Assembly (NCBI RefSeq): GCF_020520425.1
Contig: NC_079490.1
Span: 40,060,723 to 40,124,722 of the forward strand
Direction: 5' to 3'
Length of the DNA stretch: 64,000 nt
Origin: Spinacia oleracea
Taxonomy: Eukaryota > Streptophyta > Magnoliopsida > Caryophyllales > Amaranthaceae
The notes beneath the pieces are model-generated. The model searched no databases, was not told the origin of the DNA, and saw only the letters and a program-made list of their open reading frames with translations. Both the position numbers and the translations under genes were made by a program. Shown piece by piece: positions 1 to 10,922 of the stretch (its first letter is position 1; each line of letters opens with the position of its first letter).

Positions 1-672
1 AATAGAATAAACTAGAGTGTCTTTATAATTTAAAATGCCTATTTATGAAAACCGTCCACATTATTTCGAAACGGATGAAGTACAACTATACGGGTAAATT
101 ATGTGTTTTTACGAAAGAAAATAAAACAATTTTTTAGTTGTTTTCCTCTTCAGAAAAAAAAAATACGATTCTCCGTAATAATTATACTTGAAATTATAAT
201 TATCTGATTTGATAAAATTGAGTTGTATTACAGTATAATATTTTATTCCGAGCTGTAAATTGGTTATTCCGATTTTGATTACTAATGTAAATTTGATCAA
301 ACTTGATAATTAAGTTGAGTAAAATTATAACAAATTTATATATAGCTCGCCTTGAATTTGACCTAAGTTGACTCAAAATAGAACCAAAAATGTATCAACC
401 GGAATTCAACTTCGATTTAAGTAACATATCAAACTTGATTTGGATGACACGTTGGTCATCTCTATAAAAACTAACTCGTAATTGATAATTCCGCCCAAAA
501 AGGAATTATATCTAAGATTATAAACTCGAATTCAACATGGTTAAATGATTATTATTTTCATTTTTCAAATGTAATACCATACATTAACGAGCTATTTTCA
601 AACTCCAATATACTTAATTTAGATAAATGCAGACTTAAGTGAACGCCTAATCACCTAAACAAGACCCCAATT

Positions 673-721
673 TTAATTGTAATTGTAATTGTAATTGTAA
701 TTGTAATTGTAATTGTAATTG
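673..721. repeat. (AATTGT)n microsatellite
   Basis: About eight perfect tandem copies of the hexamer AATTGT are seen directly. No other structure is attached to it. Confidence 0.9.
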
Positions 722-1051
722 ATTATAGATAAAACTAAAAAAGTGTCTCCTATGTTGCGGAAAATGATCTTGTATCTTTTTTCCAGGTGCTCTCTCTTTC
801 TATTTATGTGTCTTTTAAGGTGTAATTTCTTTTCTTTAGCAGCAGGGCAGGAACAGTGGTCCTAAATCATGTAATTGTATAGAAAGGCAACCTTTGAACT
901 TTGAGACATTCTCTGTCGGGGGAAGCAAGCACCATCACTCCATCCTAACTGTTTAAGCATGCTTCCTTGGGGACACAAACCTTCCTTAACCTACCATTTT
1001 TTTTTGGCACTTACTCTATTCATCAATCATAATCATATTACTTAACTATAA

Positions 1052-1091
<40 letters not shown>

Positions 1092-1111
1092 GTTATTGTT
1101 ATTATTATTAT
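1052..1111. repeat. (ATT)n microsatellite
   Basis: About 20 trinucleotide units, with two TTG interruptions near the right end. A second ATT tract lies on the other side of the copia insertion at 20013-20072. Without the insertion the two tracts would be only about 430 bp apart, so they flanked the same short host segment. Confidence 0.9.
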
Positions 1112-1450
1112 AAATCAAATGGTAACAAAGTCAAACATTTTACAAATGATTAGTGGGCAGCCGAGATACAATCTGGCCCCCACTCCTCTAGCTATAGCAA
1201 AACCTATCTTGGTGAAAATATGAGCAGCAGCACGAGTCTCAATGTCTTGTGTCCTAGAAAACTTCTGTATCCGCTTCAACAACGCAACAACATCCTTATC
1301 CAACTCACCCAAAGAAGAGAAAGAGAACGGAAGAAAGCCATATAACCAATGGCCCTGCAACGTGCTTCGTACTTGGCCCGCTTCCGAATAGCCGCATCAG
1401 TCACAACCCGGCCTGGGGCAAAGCCAGACAATCCAGACTGTGTCAAAGGA
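1112..1450 (-). pseudogene. frameshifted ORF fragment cut by the copia insertion
   Basis: On the minus strand two overlapping frames form one plausible protein segment. An upstream part (SPLTQSGLSGFAPGRVV, then a basic stretch ending AIGY) runs into a second frame (GFLPFSFSSLGELDKD and onward to IGFAIARGVGA). A dinucleotide insertion at the TATATGGC site would explain the shift. The upstream part continues across the copia target site into 19923-19990, where the same frame stays open. I do not recognise the family with certainty; it has the feel of a retroelement-derived plant ORF. It is a broken remnant and not a functional gene. Confidence 0.4.
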
Positions 1451-1455
1451 GAAGA
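1451..1455. repeat. left 5-bp target site duplication (GAAGA)
   Basis: GAAGA lies immediately left of the copia LTR (TGTTAGG at 1456) and again at 19918-19922, immediately right of the other LTR (ending CTTCA at 19917). A 5-bp duplication is the expected size for LTR retrotransposon integrase. Confidence 0.92.
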
Positions 1456-1812
1456 TGTTAGGTTATGATACATATGACAATTCATAAATCATGCGGAAAA
1501 ACCATAAACCCAGGAAAACATATTATTTACACATAATCATTTAGCATAGATTAGATGCATACTCTTTGTTGCGTGCCTTCCCTAGCTGCGCCCGAACCGA
1601 ACAAGAACAAGTCTTTAGGACTCCAAGTGTCGTCCCTCCGTAGATAGTCCACAGCACGTCCGGATCCGCCTTAAGATTGACCAACTAGAATCGCCCTTAA
1701 GGTACTATTATTTTCGGCACTTTATAGGCAAATGTGTGACTGAATTTTTTCTCTCAAAAACTCACTTTGAATACTTTGAAACTTGTGTTATAAATTGTGA
1801 GCCCTAGCCTCA

Positions 1813-1820
1813 TATTTATA
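1813..1820 (-). promoter_or_regulatory. TATA box of copia 3' LTR
   Basis: TATAAATA on the minus strand, about 360 bp before the LTR end and at the same place in the other LTRs (18865-18872, 56659-56666 and, on the plus strand, 55390-55397). Conservation among diverged LTRs supports a core promoter role. Confidence 0.65.
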
Positions 1821-2217
1821 GCGGTATGGAAAGGGAATCGAAATCCTATTCAGATACAAATTAATTAAACCTAGAATCCTACAAGAACTCTAATTTAATT
1901 AATTTATCAAATAGAATTAGGAATTTAATCATTAACCGAACTCTGCATGTTTTAGGAAACGTGCACGAACACAAACACTTGCACACACACGCACGGCAGC
2001 CACGATGGGCCCCATGCGTGCGCGCGAGCAGCAGCCCACGCAGCGCCCGCGCGCGCTGCGCGCTGCGCGTGCTGTGCGCGCTGTGCGCGCTGCGCAGCCT
2101 GCTGGGCCTGGCGTGGCTGTTTGTGCGGCGCGCTTGGCTTGCTGGGCGATGGCCTGGCTTCGTGCTGGGCCTCGTCCGGCAGGCCTCGTCCGATGCTTAT
2201 TCGTACGATGCGCTTCC

Positions 2218-2532
2218 GATTAAATTTTCCGATTCCGGAATTCATTTCCGATACGAACAATATTTAATATTTCCGATTCCGGAATTAATTTCCGTTTCGA
2301 ACAAATATTTAATATTTCCGTTTCCGGAATTATTTTCCGATTCCGGTAATATTTCCGATTCTGACAATATTTCCGTTTCCGGCAATATTTCCGATTCTGG
2401 CAATATTTCCATTTCCGATAATATTTTCCGACACGTACCATGTTTCCGTTTCCGGCAACATCTACGACTTGGATAATATTTATATTTCCGATACGATCCA
2501 TATTTCCGTTTCCGGCAATATCATCGTTTCCG
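2218..2532 (-). repeat. TTCCG-rich degenerate array in LTR U3
   Basis: Roughly 15-18-bp units built on TTTCCG with TTCCGGAA palindromes and AATATT spacers. The array lies upstream of the GC-rich block and TATA box, so it sits where U3 enhancers are expected. It is present in all related LTRs of this window with small changes in unit order. Confidence 0.7.
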
Positions 2533-2848
2533 GAGTATTCATTCCTTGCCTGTGACGATCTTAGCTCCCACTGAAACCAAGATCCGTCGGTTCCGAATAT
2601 TCATAGATGGAGTATTTAATGCTATTAAATACTTGATCCGTTTACGTACTATTTGTGTGACCCTACGGGTTCAGTCAAGAGTAAGCTGTGGATTAATATC
2701 ATTAATTCCACTTGAACTGAAGCGGCCTCTAGCTAGGCATTCAGCTCACTTGATCTCACTGAATTATTAACTTGTTAATTAATACTGAACCGCATTTATT
2801 AGACTTAACATAGAATGCATACTTGGACCAAGGGCATTATTTCCTTCA

Positions 2849-2859
2849 GTCTCCCACTT
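2849..2859 (-). other. copia polypurine tract
   Basis: On the minus strand AAGTGGGAGAC directly abuts the TG start of the 3' LTR, the place and composition expected for the primer of plus-strand DNA synthesis. Confidence 0.8.
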
Positions 2860-3713
2860 GTCCTTAGGGACAAGTGTGCATTTCCTAATTCCTTTGTCGC
2901 TCGATGCTTGCTCTTGAACATAAGGTAAGAGTTGTCATCCTTATTATGTCCAGAGGTGTTCCTCGGTTTCAGAGTTCAACTGATCAAATAAACAGATAAT
3001 CATAGCCTATGATTCATCCGAGCACGGCCATGCATTTCACAGTTTCTAGCTCTCCGAGTGGCCTTGTACAACTTTTAAGCATCTCATCCCGATTTATGGG
3101 AGGACAATCCCAATCTTGCGATCTTGAGATTAGACTTCGTTTGATAGGTGATTACCTGAGCGTTGCCTTTATAGCCTCCTTTTACGGTGCGACGGTTGGT
3201 CAACGTCAAAGCAACCAGTTCTCAAACAAGTAATCTTCAAATCACTCAGGTATTGAGGATTTAGTGTCTAATAATTTAATGAAATTTACTTATGACAGAC
3301 TTTCATCTCTTACAGTAAAGTTTCATAGGTCTCGTCCGATACTAGTCTTCCCAAAGTAAGTATCTATGCAAATGATTATGACATTGCCATGTCCACATAG
3401 TTCAAGAAACAGAACTACTAGTCATCTTGCATTCTAATCGTCTAACGTTTTCTATGCGTCCAATTTTATAGAAAACTCCGATTAGGGACCATTTTCAACC
3501 TTTGACATTCAAGTTCACTTGATAGACATTTCTTAGTCACAAGACTGGTCCTGACAGTCTATCTTGAATATATCGTCAAATTGAAGGGACTCATCATTTA
3601 ATAAACCACAAATTAAATGGAAAAATGAATTCTTTTCATTTATTGTGAATGATTAACCGATAATGTTTTACAAAGATTTAAACTCTAAAACTTTAAAACA
3701 TTAAACAGAGACA
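2860..3713 (-). other. copia 3' non-coding region
   Basis: About 850 bp lie between the gag-pol stop and the polypurine tract. No ORF of note is seen; the short plus-strand frames here look like chance. A long untranslated tail is known from several large copia lineages. Confidence 0.6.
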
Positions 3714-6700
3714 TCAAAGCCATTCTCCAATATGCTTGATTCCCATAGCTGCAGTGTGCGAGTTGTGCTTCGCCTGCGGCAGAGGTTTAGTTAATGGATC
3801 TGATATGTTGTCATCAGTTCCAATTTTGCTTATCTCGACTTCTTTTCTTTCAACGAACTCTCGTAGAAGGTGAAATCTACGAAGTACATGCTTGACTCTC
3901 TGGTGGTGTCTAGGCTCTTTTGCCTGTGCAATAGCTCCGTTATTATCACAATACAGGGCTATTGGTCCTTTAATGGAGGGGACTACACCAAGTTCTCCTA
4001 TGAACTTCCTTAGCCATATAGCTTCCTTTGCTGCTTCATGTGCAGCAATGTACTCCGCTTCAGTTGTAGAATCCGCAATGGTGCTTTGCTTAGCACTTTT
4101 CCAGCTTACTGCTCCTCCGTTGAGGCAGAAGACAAACCCAGACTGTGATCTGAAATCATCTTTGTCGGTTTGGAAACTTGCGTCCGTATAGCCTTTAACA
4201 ATTAATTCATCATCTCCACCATAGACCAGGAAGTCATCTTTGCGCCTTTTCAGGTACTTCAGAATATTCTTGGCAGCAGTCCAATGCGCCTCTCCTGGGT
4301 CTGACTGGTATCTGCTCGTAGCACTGAGTGCGTACGCAACATCCGGGCGTGTACATATCATAGCATACATTATTGAACCAATCAATGATGCATATGGAAT
4401 CCCATTCATTCGTCTACGCTCATCAAGTGTTTTTGGGCACTGAGTCTTGCTTAGAGTCATTCCATGAGACATGGGTAGGTAGCCTCGCTTGGAGTCCGCC
4501 ATCTTGAACCTATCAAGCACCTTATTGATATAAGTGCTTTGACTAAGTCCAATCATCTTTTTAGATCTATCTCTGTAAATCTTGATGCCCAATATGTACT
4601 GTGCTTCTCCTAGATCCTTCATCGAAAAACATTTCCCAAGCCAAATCTTGACGGAGTTCAACATAGGAATGTCATTTCCGATAAGCAATATGTCGTCGAC
4701 ATATAATACTAGGAAAGCAATTTTGCTCCCACTGACCTTCTTGTATACACAAGATTCGTCCGCGTTCTTGATGAAACCAAAGTCACTGACTGCTTCATCA
4801 AAACGTATATTCCAGCTCCTGGATGCCTGCTTCAATCCGTAGATTGACTTCTTTAGCTTGCATACCTTTTTAGCATTCTTTGGATCCTCAAAACCTTCAG
4901 GCTGTGTCATAAACACAGTTTCTGTTAAAACGCCATTTAAGAAAGCAGTTTTGACATCCATCTGCCATATTTCGTAATCGTAATATGCAGCGATTGCTAA
5001 CATTATTCGAATAGACTTTAGCATTGCAACTGGTGAAAAGGTTTCATCGTAATCCACACCGTGGACTTGCCTGTAACCTTTTGCAACCAATCTAGCTTTG
5101 AAAACTTCAAGTTTCCCATCCTTGTCCTTTTTCAGTTTGAAAACCCATTTGCTTCCAATGGCTTGGTAGCCATCTGGCAAATCGACCAAATCCCATACTT
5201 GGTTTTCAGACATGGAGTCTAATTCAGATTGCATGGCTTCTTGCCATTGCTTGGAGCTAGGGCTCGTCATAGCTTGCTTGTAAGTCGCAGGTTCATCACT
5301 TTCAAGTAATAGAACGTCATAGCTCTCGTTCGTCAAAATACCTAAGTACCTTTCCGGTTGAGATCTATATCTTTGCGATCTACGCGGGGTAACATTTCTA
5401 GATTGACCATGATTCTCACCAGATTCTTCTAAAGATCTCTGAGTTTCATCCTGAATGTCATCTTGAGCATTCTCTAGAGTTTGTTGTTCGACTCGAATTT
5501 CTTCGAGGTCTACTTTTCTCCCACTTGTCATTTTGGAAATGTGATCCTTCTCCAAAAAGACACCATCTCGAGCAACAAACACTTTGTTCTCAGATGTATT
5601 GTAGAAGTAATACCCCTTTGTTTCCTTTGGATAGCCCACAAGGATACATTTGTCAGATTTTGGATGAAGTTTGTCTGAAATTAATCGTTTGACGTATACT
5701 TCACATCCCCAAATCTTAAGAAAAGACACATTTGGAGGCTTTCCAAACCATAATTCGTATGGAGTCTTTTCGACAGCTTTAGACGGAGCTCTATTTATAG
5801 TGAGTGCAGCTGTATTTAGTGCATGTCCCCAAAATTCTAATGGAAGTTCGGCCTGACCCATCATTGACCTGACCATGTCTAGCAAGGTTCTGTTCCTCCG
5901 TTCTGACACACCGTTCCATTGTGGTGTTCCAGGAGGAGTCAATTCTGATAGAATTCCACATTCTTTCAGATGGTCATCAAATTCATAGCTCAGATATTCA
6001 CCGCCTCTATCAGACCGCAGTGCCTTAATCTTCTTGCCTAATTGATTCTCTACTTCACTCTGAAATTCCTTGAATTTGTCAAAGGATTCAGACTTATGCT
6101 TCATTAGGTAGACATAACCATACCTGCTGAAGTCATCAGTGAAAGTGATAAAGTAGCTGAAACCACCTCTAGCATTTGTACTCATTGGTCCACATACATC
6201 TGTATGGATTAAACCCAATAGTTCATTTGCTCTTTCTCCAACTTTAGAGAAAGGTTGCTTTGTCATTTTGCCAAGTAAACATGATTCGCATTTACCATAA
6301 TCCTCTAAGTCAAATGGTTCTAGAATTCCTTCTCTTTGAAGTCTTTCTAAGCGTTTCAAGTTTATATGGCCTAATCGACAATGCCACAGATAGGTGAGAT
6401 CTGAATCATCCTTTTTGGCCTTTTTGGTATTTATGTTATATACTTGTTTGTCGTGATCTAATAAATAAAGTCCATTGACTAATCTAGCAGATCCATAAAA
6501 CATCTCTTTAAAATAAAACGAACAACTATTGTCTTTTATTATAAAGGAAAATCCCTTAGCATCTAAGCAAGAAACTGAAATGATGTTTTTAGTAAGACTT
6601 GGAACATGGAAACATTCTTCCAGTTCCAAAACTAGCCCGGAGGGCAACGACAAATAGTAAGTTCCTACAGCTAATGCAGCAATCCGTGCTCCATTTCCCA

Positions 6701-7679
6701 CTCGTAGGTCGACTTCACCCTTGCTTAACTTTCTACTTCTTCTTAGTCCCTGTGGATTGGAACATAAGTGTGAGCCACAACCTGTATCTAATACCCAAGA
6801 AGTTGAATTAGCAAGTATACAGTCTATAACGAAAATACCTGAAGATGGAACGACTGTTCCGTTCTTCTGATCTTCCTTTAGCTTCAAGCAATCTCTCTTC
6901 CAATGCCCCTTCTTCTTGCAGTAGAAGCATTCGGATTCAGAAGTGGGTTGACTGACCTTTCTCTTTGCAGATTTGGCGCCAGTTTGCTTAGTTGGGCTGG
7001 CTTTGTTGCCACCTTTCTTAGCATTCCTCTTCTTTCCAGATTTCTTGAACTTGCCCCCACGCACCATAAGCACATCCTGCTTATCACTTTTGAGCGTCTT
7101 TTTAGCGGTCTTCAGCATACCGTGAAGCTCAGTGAGCGTTTTGTCCAGACTATTCATACTGTAGTTCAGTTTGAACTGATCATACCCGCTATGAAGAGAA
7201 TGGAGGATGGTGTCTATAGCCATTTCCTGAGAAAATTGCTGATCCAGCCGACTCATATTCTCAATGAGTCCAATCATTTTGAGAACATGTGGACTTACGG
7301 GCTCGCCTTTCTTAAGCTTGGTCTCAAGAATTTGCCTATGAGTCTCGAATCTTTCGACTCGAGCCAGATCTTGGAACATGTTCTTAAACTCACTAATGAT
7401 TGTGAAAGCATCTGAGTTGATGAACGTTTTCTGCAGATCCGCACTCATGGTGGCGAGCATTAGACATTTCACATCCTTGTTGGCATCAATCCAACGATTG
7501 AGGGCTGCCTGAGTGACCCCGTCGCCTGCAGCTTCGGGCATCGCCTCATCTAGGACATACTCCTTTTCTTCCTGCATAAGAACTATTTGCAAGTTCCTTT
7601 GCCAGTCAAGGAAGTTTTTCCCGTTCAACTTCTCCTTTTCGAGAATTGATCGAATGTTGAATGAATTGTTGTTTGCCAT
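3714..7679 (-). CDS. Ty1/copia gag-pol polyprotein
   Basis: One uninterrupted frame encodes capsid, protease, integrase, reverse transcriptase and RNase H in copia order. The frame is open back to 7772, but the start at 7679 (MANNNSFNIRSILEKEKLNG) matches the usual gag opening and gives 1321 aa. From there: Gag with a CX2CX4HX4C zinc knuckle (CFYCKKKGHWKRDC, about residue 250); protease VLDTGCGSH (about 295); GAG-pre-integrase LWHCRLGH (about 430); integrase with HTDVCGPM and RSDRGGEY (about 490-560); reverse transcriptase with KWVFKLKKDKDG, the polymerase box YVDDILLIGND and QMDVKTAFLNG (about 840-1000); RNase H with GYTDASFQ and DSTTEAEYIAAHE (about 1190-1240). No stop or frameshift is visible, in keeping with a recent insertion. 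The RNase H and gag style resemble the Angela lineage; this lineage call is inference. Confidence 0.95.
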   Translation of the reverse strand: MANNNSFNIRSILEKEKLNGKNFLDWQRNLQIVLMQEEKEYVLDEAMPEAAGDGVTQAALNRWIDANKDVKCLMLATMSADLQKTFINSDAFTIISEFKNMFQDLARVERFETHRQILETKLKKGEPVSPHVLKMIGLIENMSRLDQQFSQEMAIDTILHSLHSGYDQFKLNYSMNSLDKTLTELHGMLKTAKKTLKSDKQDVLMVRGGKFKKSGKKRNAKKGGNKASPTKQTGAKSAKRKVSQPTSESECFYCKKKGHWKRDCLKLKEDQKNGTVVPSSGIFVIDCILANSTSWVLDTGCGSHLCSNPQGLRRSRKLSKGEVDLRVGNGARIAALAVGTYYLSLPSGLVLELEECFHVPSLTKNIISVSCLDAKGFSFIIKDNSCSFYFKEMFYGSARLVNGLYLLDHDKQVYNINTKKAKKDDSDLTYLWHCRLGHINLKRLERLQREGILEPFDLEDYGKCESCLLGKMTKQPFSKVGERANELLGLIHTDVCGPMSTNARGGFSYFITFTDDFSRYGYVYLMKHKSESFDKFKEFQSEVENQLGKKIKALRSDRGGEYLSYEFDDHLKECGILSELTPPGTPQWNGVSERRNRTLLDMVRSMMGQAELPLEFWGHALNTAALTINRAPSKAVEKTPYELWFGKPPNVSFLKIWGCEVYVKRLISDKLHPKSDKCILVGYPKETKGYYFYNTSENKVFVARDGVFLEKDHISKMTSGRKVDLEEIRVEQQTLENAQDDIQDETQRSLEESGENHGQSRNVTPRRSQRYRSQPERYLGILTNESYDVLLLESDEPATYKQAMTSPSSKQWQEAMQSELDSMSENQVWDLVDLPDGYQAIGSKWVFKLKKDKDGKLEVFKARLVAKGYRQVHGVDYDETFSPVAMLKSIRIMLAIAAYYDYEIWQMDVKTAFLNGVLTETVFMTQPEGFEDPKNAKKVCKLKKSIYGLKQASRSWNIRFDEAVSDFGFIKNADESCVYKKVSGSKIAFLVLYVDDILLIGNDIPMLNSVKIWLGKCFSMKDLGEAQYILGIKIYRDRSKKMIGLSQSTYINKVLDRFKMADSKRGYLPMSHGMTLSKTQCPKTLDERRRMNGIPYASLIGSIMYAMICTRPDVAYALSATSRYQSDPGEAHWTAAKNILKYLKRRKDDFLVYGGDDELIVKGYTDASFQTDKDDFRSQSGFVFCLNGGAVSWKSAKQSTIADSTTEAEYIAAHEAAKEAIWLRKFIGELGVVPSIKGPIALYCDNNGAIAQAKEPRHHQRVKHVLRRFHLLREFVERKEVEISKIGTDDNISDPLTKPLPQAKHNSHTAAMGIKHIGEWL

Positions 7680-9120
7680 ATTAAAAACTACAATTGAAAA
7701 GAATAAACAAATAAATAACCATTCACAGTTTCTCTTAATAAACTTAAATTCTAGCATACATGCATAATTCAATGTTTATTAAGCATTTTATTCAATTTAT
7801 GTGTTCCGGCAGGTGTGAATAAAATGATTCCAAGATCCTAAAATCATTGAAGAATTAAGCACAGTTTGTCGACTTAATCCTAAAACATCTTAGGTAAGCA
7901 AAAGCCTTTTGCTAATAGTCTAGAAACTATTCTTGGTTGATAGGTACGTCTAAGAACTTATTAGGTAAACCTATCGATTTTGCCACGACATAAAAGGACT
8001 CCTTACTTATATCGTTGAGTTTCACCAAAACTAACATGTACTCACAATTATTTGTGTACCTTGCCCCTTTAGGACCAATAAGTAACACCTCGCTGAGCGA
8101 AAACTATTACTAGATTGATGTAAAGGATATCCAAGCAAGTGTATATTTTGGCATGGCACCTTTTAACTCAATTTTTAAGTTTGGAACTTAAGGCTCTTAC
8201 TATGTTGGTTAGATTTTAAGTGAACTAAAATCCTTAATCATGCAACATAATCAAGCCGTAATCTCATGCATTTTAAGACATATTTAAAGCAATAAATAAC
8301 TTAAAACATGCATAAGATATTTGTGATCTAGTATGGCCCGACTTCATCTTGAAGCTTTGACTTCAAAGTCCGTCTTGAAAATCTCCGTGGGAGGCACCAT
8401 TTTCTTCAAATAGGATAAGCTATAACTAATTACAACTATTTGATGGTTCGCAGACCATATTTGAATTGAAAAATAACTTTGGTACTTTAGACCAATTACA
8501 TTCAAATTAATGGTACGCAGACCATATTTTCTATCCTATTTGGGCCATACTAGTCACTTCATAACCTGCAAAACAGTACATATATAATATATACCATTCA
8601 CCCATTCATTATCATGAATGGCCCACGTAGCTGGTTAGTAAAACACATTATGCATCACGTAAACATTTGCAGCAATTAATCAAGGGCACCAATAATCTAC
8701 CAATTATTCAGTCCTTATTAATTCTAATCAAGTTGTTTTAACCTTAAGGATTTGTAGACCTAATCAAGAGTTTATGACTAAAAAGCGCTCCCACTTAAAC
8801 CAATAAATTCATATGCTTTACCAATTTTAAACATAAAAATGTATTTCTAGTCCAACCGGAAACATACAAATTTAATTAAAATTTAAAGCTCATATCAATT
8901 TATAATTGAATCCAAAAATTTAATTTAATTTCAGTCGTATTTAAATTAATTCATGATTTTAATTTTAGTAAAATAATTAGAATAAATAACATTTATTATA
9001 ATTATAATATTCAAAATTAAAATCCAAGAAAATAATTCAAATTATTAATTTTAAAATTAATTAAAATTACGTGAACTGAAATTTTTCAAATTAAACATTC
9101 AAAACGATCTAATCGTAACG
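7680..9120 (-). other. copia leader region between 5' LTR side and gag
   Basis: About 1.4 kb of AT-rich sequence without long ORFs. It includes a pair of near-identical short motifs around TGGTNCGCAGACCATATTT (8443-8462 and 8511-8530). Its far end, including the expected primer-binding site next to the 5' LTR, is missing because of the rearrangement at 9386. Confidence 0.6.
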
Positions 9121-9387
9121 CAAATACCCTACGCGTTGCACGCCCATGGACCGTACGCACACAGCCATTGCTGGCCATGTGCGCGCAGCCCATGCGCTCG
9201 TCGCATAGCTGCTGATTACCTATCGCAAGCATCCGCACACATTGTGCTCGCTGCGCGCGCCAGCGCTCATCGCACGCAAGCTATCGCTCGCAGTGCGCGC
9301 GCGCGACATCGCTCGCTGGGCGCGCGACATCGCTCGCTGGGCGCGCGAGCCATCGCTCGCTGGGCGCGCGACATCGCTGGGCGCGCG
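9121..9387. repeat. GC-rich block with 21-23-bp tandem repeats
   Basis: A sharp change from AT-rich leader to very GC-rich DNA. From about 9290 it contains four imperfect tandem units built on GCGCGCGACATCGCTCGCTG. The block ends exactly where the gypsy-derived repeat begins (9386). ORFs reading through it are alanine/arginine-rich by composition and are not proposed as genes. Confidence 0.75.
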
Positions 9388-10922
9388 TTTTGATTTCGAT
9401 CTCCGCTCTTTTCTTCTACGTTGAATAACTTCGTTGACTACGTTCGTTGCAGGGGTTCGAGTCAATCACGTGACAGAAAATACATCGTTTGACATACGAC
9501 TTCGATCGTTACTTATTCTTAGTATTTCAGGTAGACAACCCTCGTATTTCGCGGATAATGCTAAGTCATCAAATGTGCCTTTCTCAGAAACAATCTATCT
9601 TCCAGAAAACTTAGTTCAGACTACCTGGTTTTATAGACATGTCATTTTGTCGATTTCTTATTCTCAATTTCATTGCATTCCTCAATCATTCATAACTCAT
9701 TTCGAATTTCATAACATTCATTGATATCATCAACCCGATACACAGACTTATTCTTGATAACTCATTTTGGTAGAATCCTCAAAGCTTTATATGCAAAACT
9801 CAATTTCGTCTTTTCGATCACCACAAAACATATTTTCCCATAACATTTTGCAAAACCTTAAATTATCTCACTTAGCTTTCTTTATGGAGATTATCAAACA
9901 TCCTTTCAGATAAATACATAAAAATAATCCTTATAAATTATGCGGAATGGTAATCTAAGAATCGATTTCAATCGTAACTTCAATGCTTTAAACCTCGATT
10001 TAATTGTTGATTCACCACTTACGAAATACAAACTCATGCTCTTTCGATACTCTATCATTCAATCTTTTGATATACTAATTCCTGATAACTCCTTTTGATA
10101 AAATCCTCAAAATCTTATTCATATGTCAACTAAAACGGGTCTTCTACCCTAACTCATGTGGTTCATAACGTTTATGTATAACTTCTTAGCTTCCTTAATA
10201 GAGGCATATCAATCATCTTTTAGATACTAGACTTTTGTACTTATACACCAAAATATTTATCATGGATAACACGGGAAGGTAACCCTAGAATCAATTTCAT
10301 TCATAATTTAAACACTATAAACCTATAATAACCTTAACTTAATTAGTGATCCACCACTCGTGAAATACAACCTTATGCTCGCTTGATACTTAAACATTTA
10401 TACTATCCTTAAAGATTCCATAACCATAAAAATTCCTCAAAACAATTCATATCCACAAAATCTTTGTGTTCGCACCGTGCTATAACTTAACTTCTTTCAA
10501 GAAAACAGTAATGCTTAAACTTTGCCTAGTCTGTCTAAGGTAGGAAACTCATAACATGATAAACATGAAAACATGGGAAGTTCGGATCCAAAGCGAGAGA
10601 GATAAAATAAAATAATACCAATGTTGGCGCCATCGTGAATGTTGCGCTTGTTGTGAGCTTCGTTCATGGCATCGTTAATGCCCTCGACAATCGGTATTTC
10701 GCATAATATATTCAATCAGGAAAACATAAATAACAGGAGAATAAATCCCTTTAATCCCGTTCCTACACTCACACTCATTCCATTTTAACTTGAATTGATT
10801 TTAACATATTCTTTTTAACTTATTTCTTGAAACTCTTCGCTTAAAACCTATTGAATTTTATTACGTGCAAAACCCGTAAGTTTTAGCACTTATGGTCCAG
10901 AACCTTGGCTCTGATACCAAAC
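9386..10922 (-). repeat. partial second internal copy of the gypsy-type element
   Basis: Matches 14386-15922 over its whole length as far as I could compare. It stops abruptly inside the internal region at a short CGTTT overlap with the GC-rich block. It carries its own primer-binding site copy at 10906-10919. Short ORFs inside are the same as in the other copy and show no recognisable domain. Confidence 0.85.
10906..10919 (-). other. primer-binding site copy
   Basis: TGGTATCAGAGCCA on the minus strand, three bases beyond the LTR end. It is complementary to the 3' end of initiator tRNA-Met, the common primer of plant LTR elements. Confidence 0.85.

Larger units (their letters stand above)
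1..1111. other. AT-rich intergenic DNA
   Basis: No convincing coding sequence on either strand; short ORFs are AT-rich chance frames. It holds a six-base microsatellite near 673-721 and ends in an ATT microsatellite. No known element termini were recognised. Confidence 0.6.
1456..2848 (-). repeat. copia 3' LTR (complete, 1393 bp)
   Basis: In element orientation it starts TGAAGGAAATAATGCCC (right end, 2848) and ends CATAACCTAACA (left end, 1456). Going along the element it contains a TTCCG-rich repeat array (about 2218-2530), a very GC-rich stretch (about 1990-2200), then a TATAAATA box (1813-1820) and the R-U5 end. Related LTRs occur at 18536-19917, 54334-55751 and 56306-57680. Confidence 0.93.

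Noticed and set aside
1961..2476. 171-aa plus-strand frame and overlapping frames in the copia LTR
   Set aside because: Composed of GC-rich and TTCCG repeats; both strands and several frames are open for compositional reasons, and the region is LTR U3.
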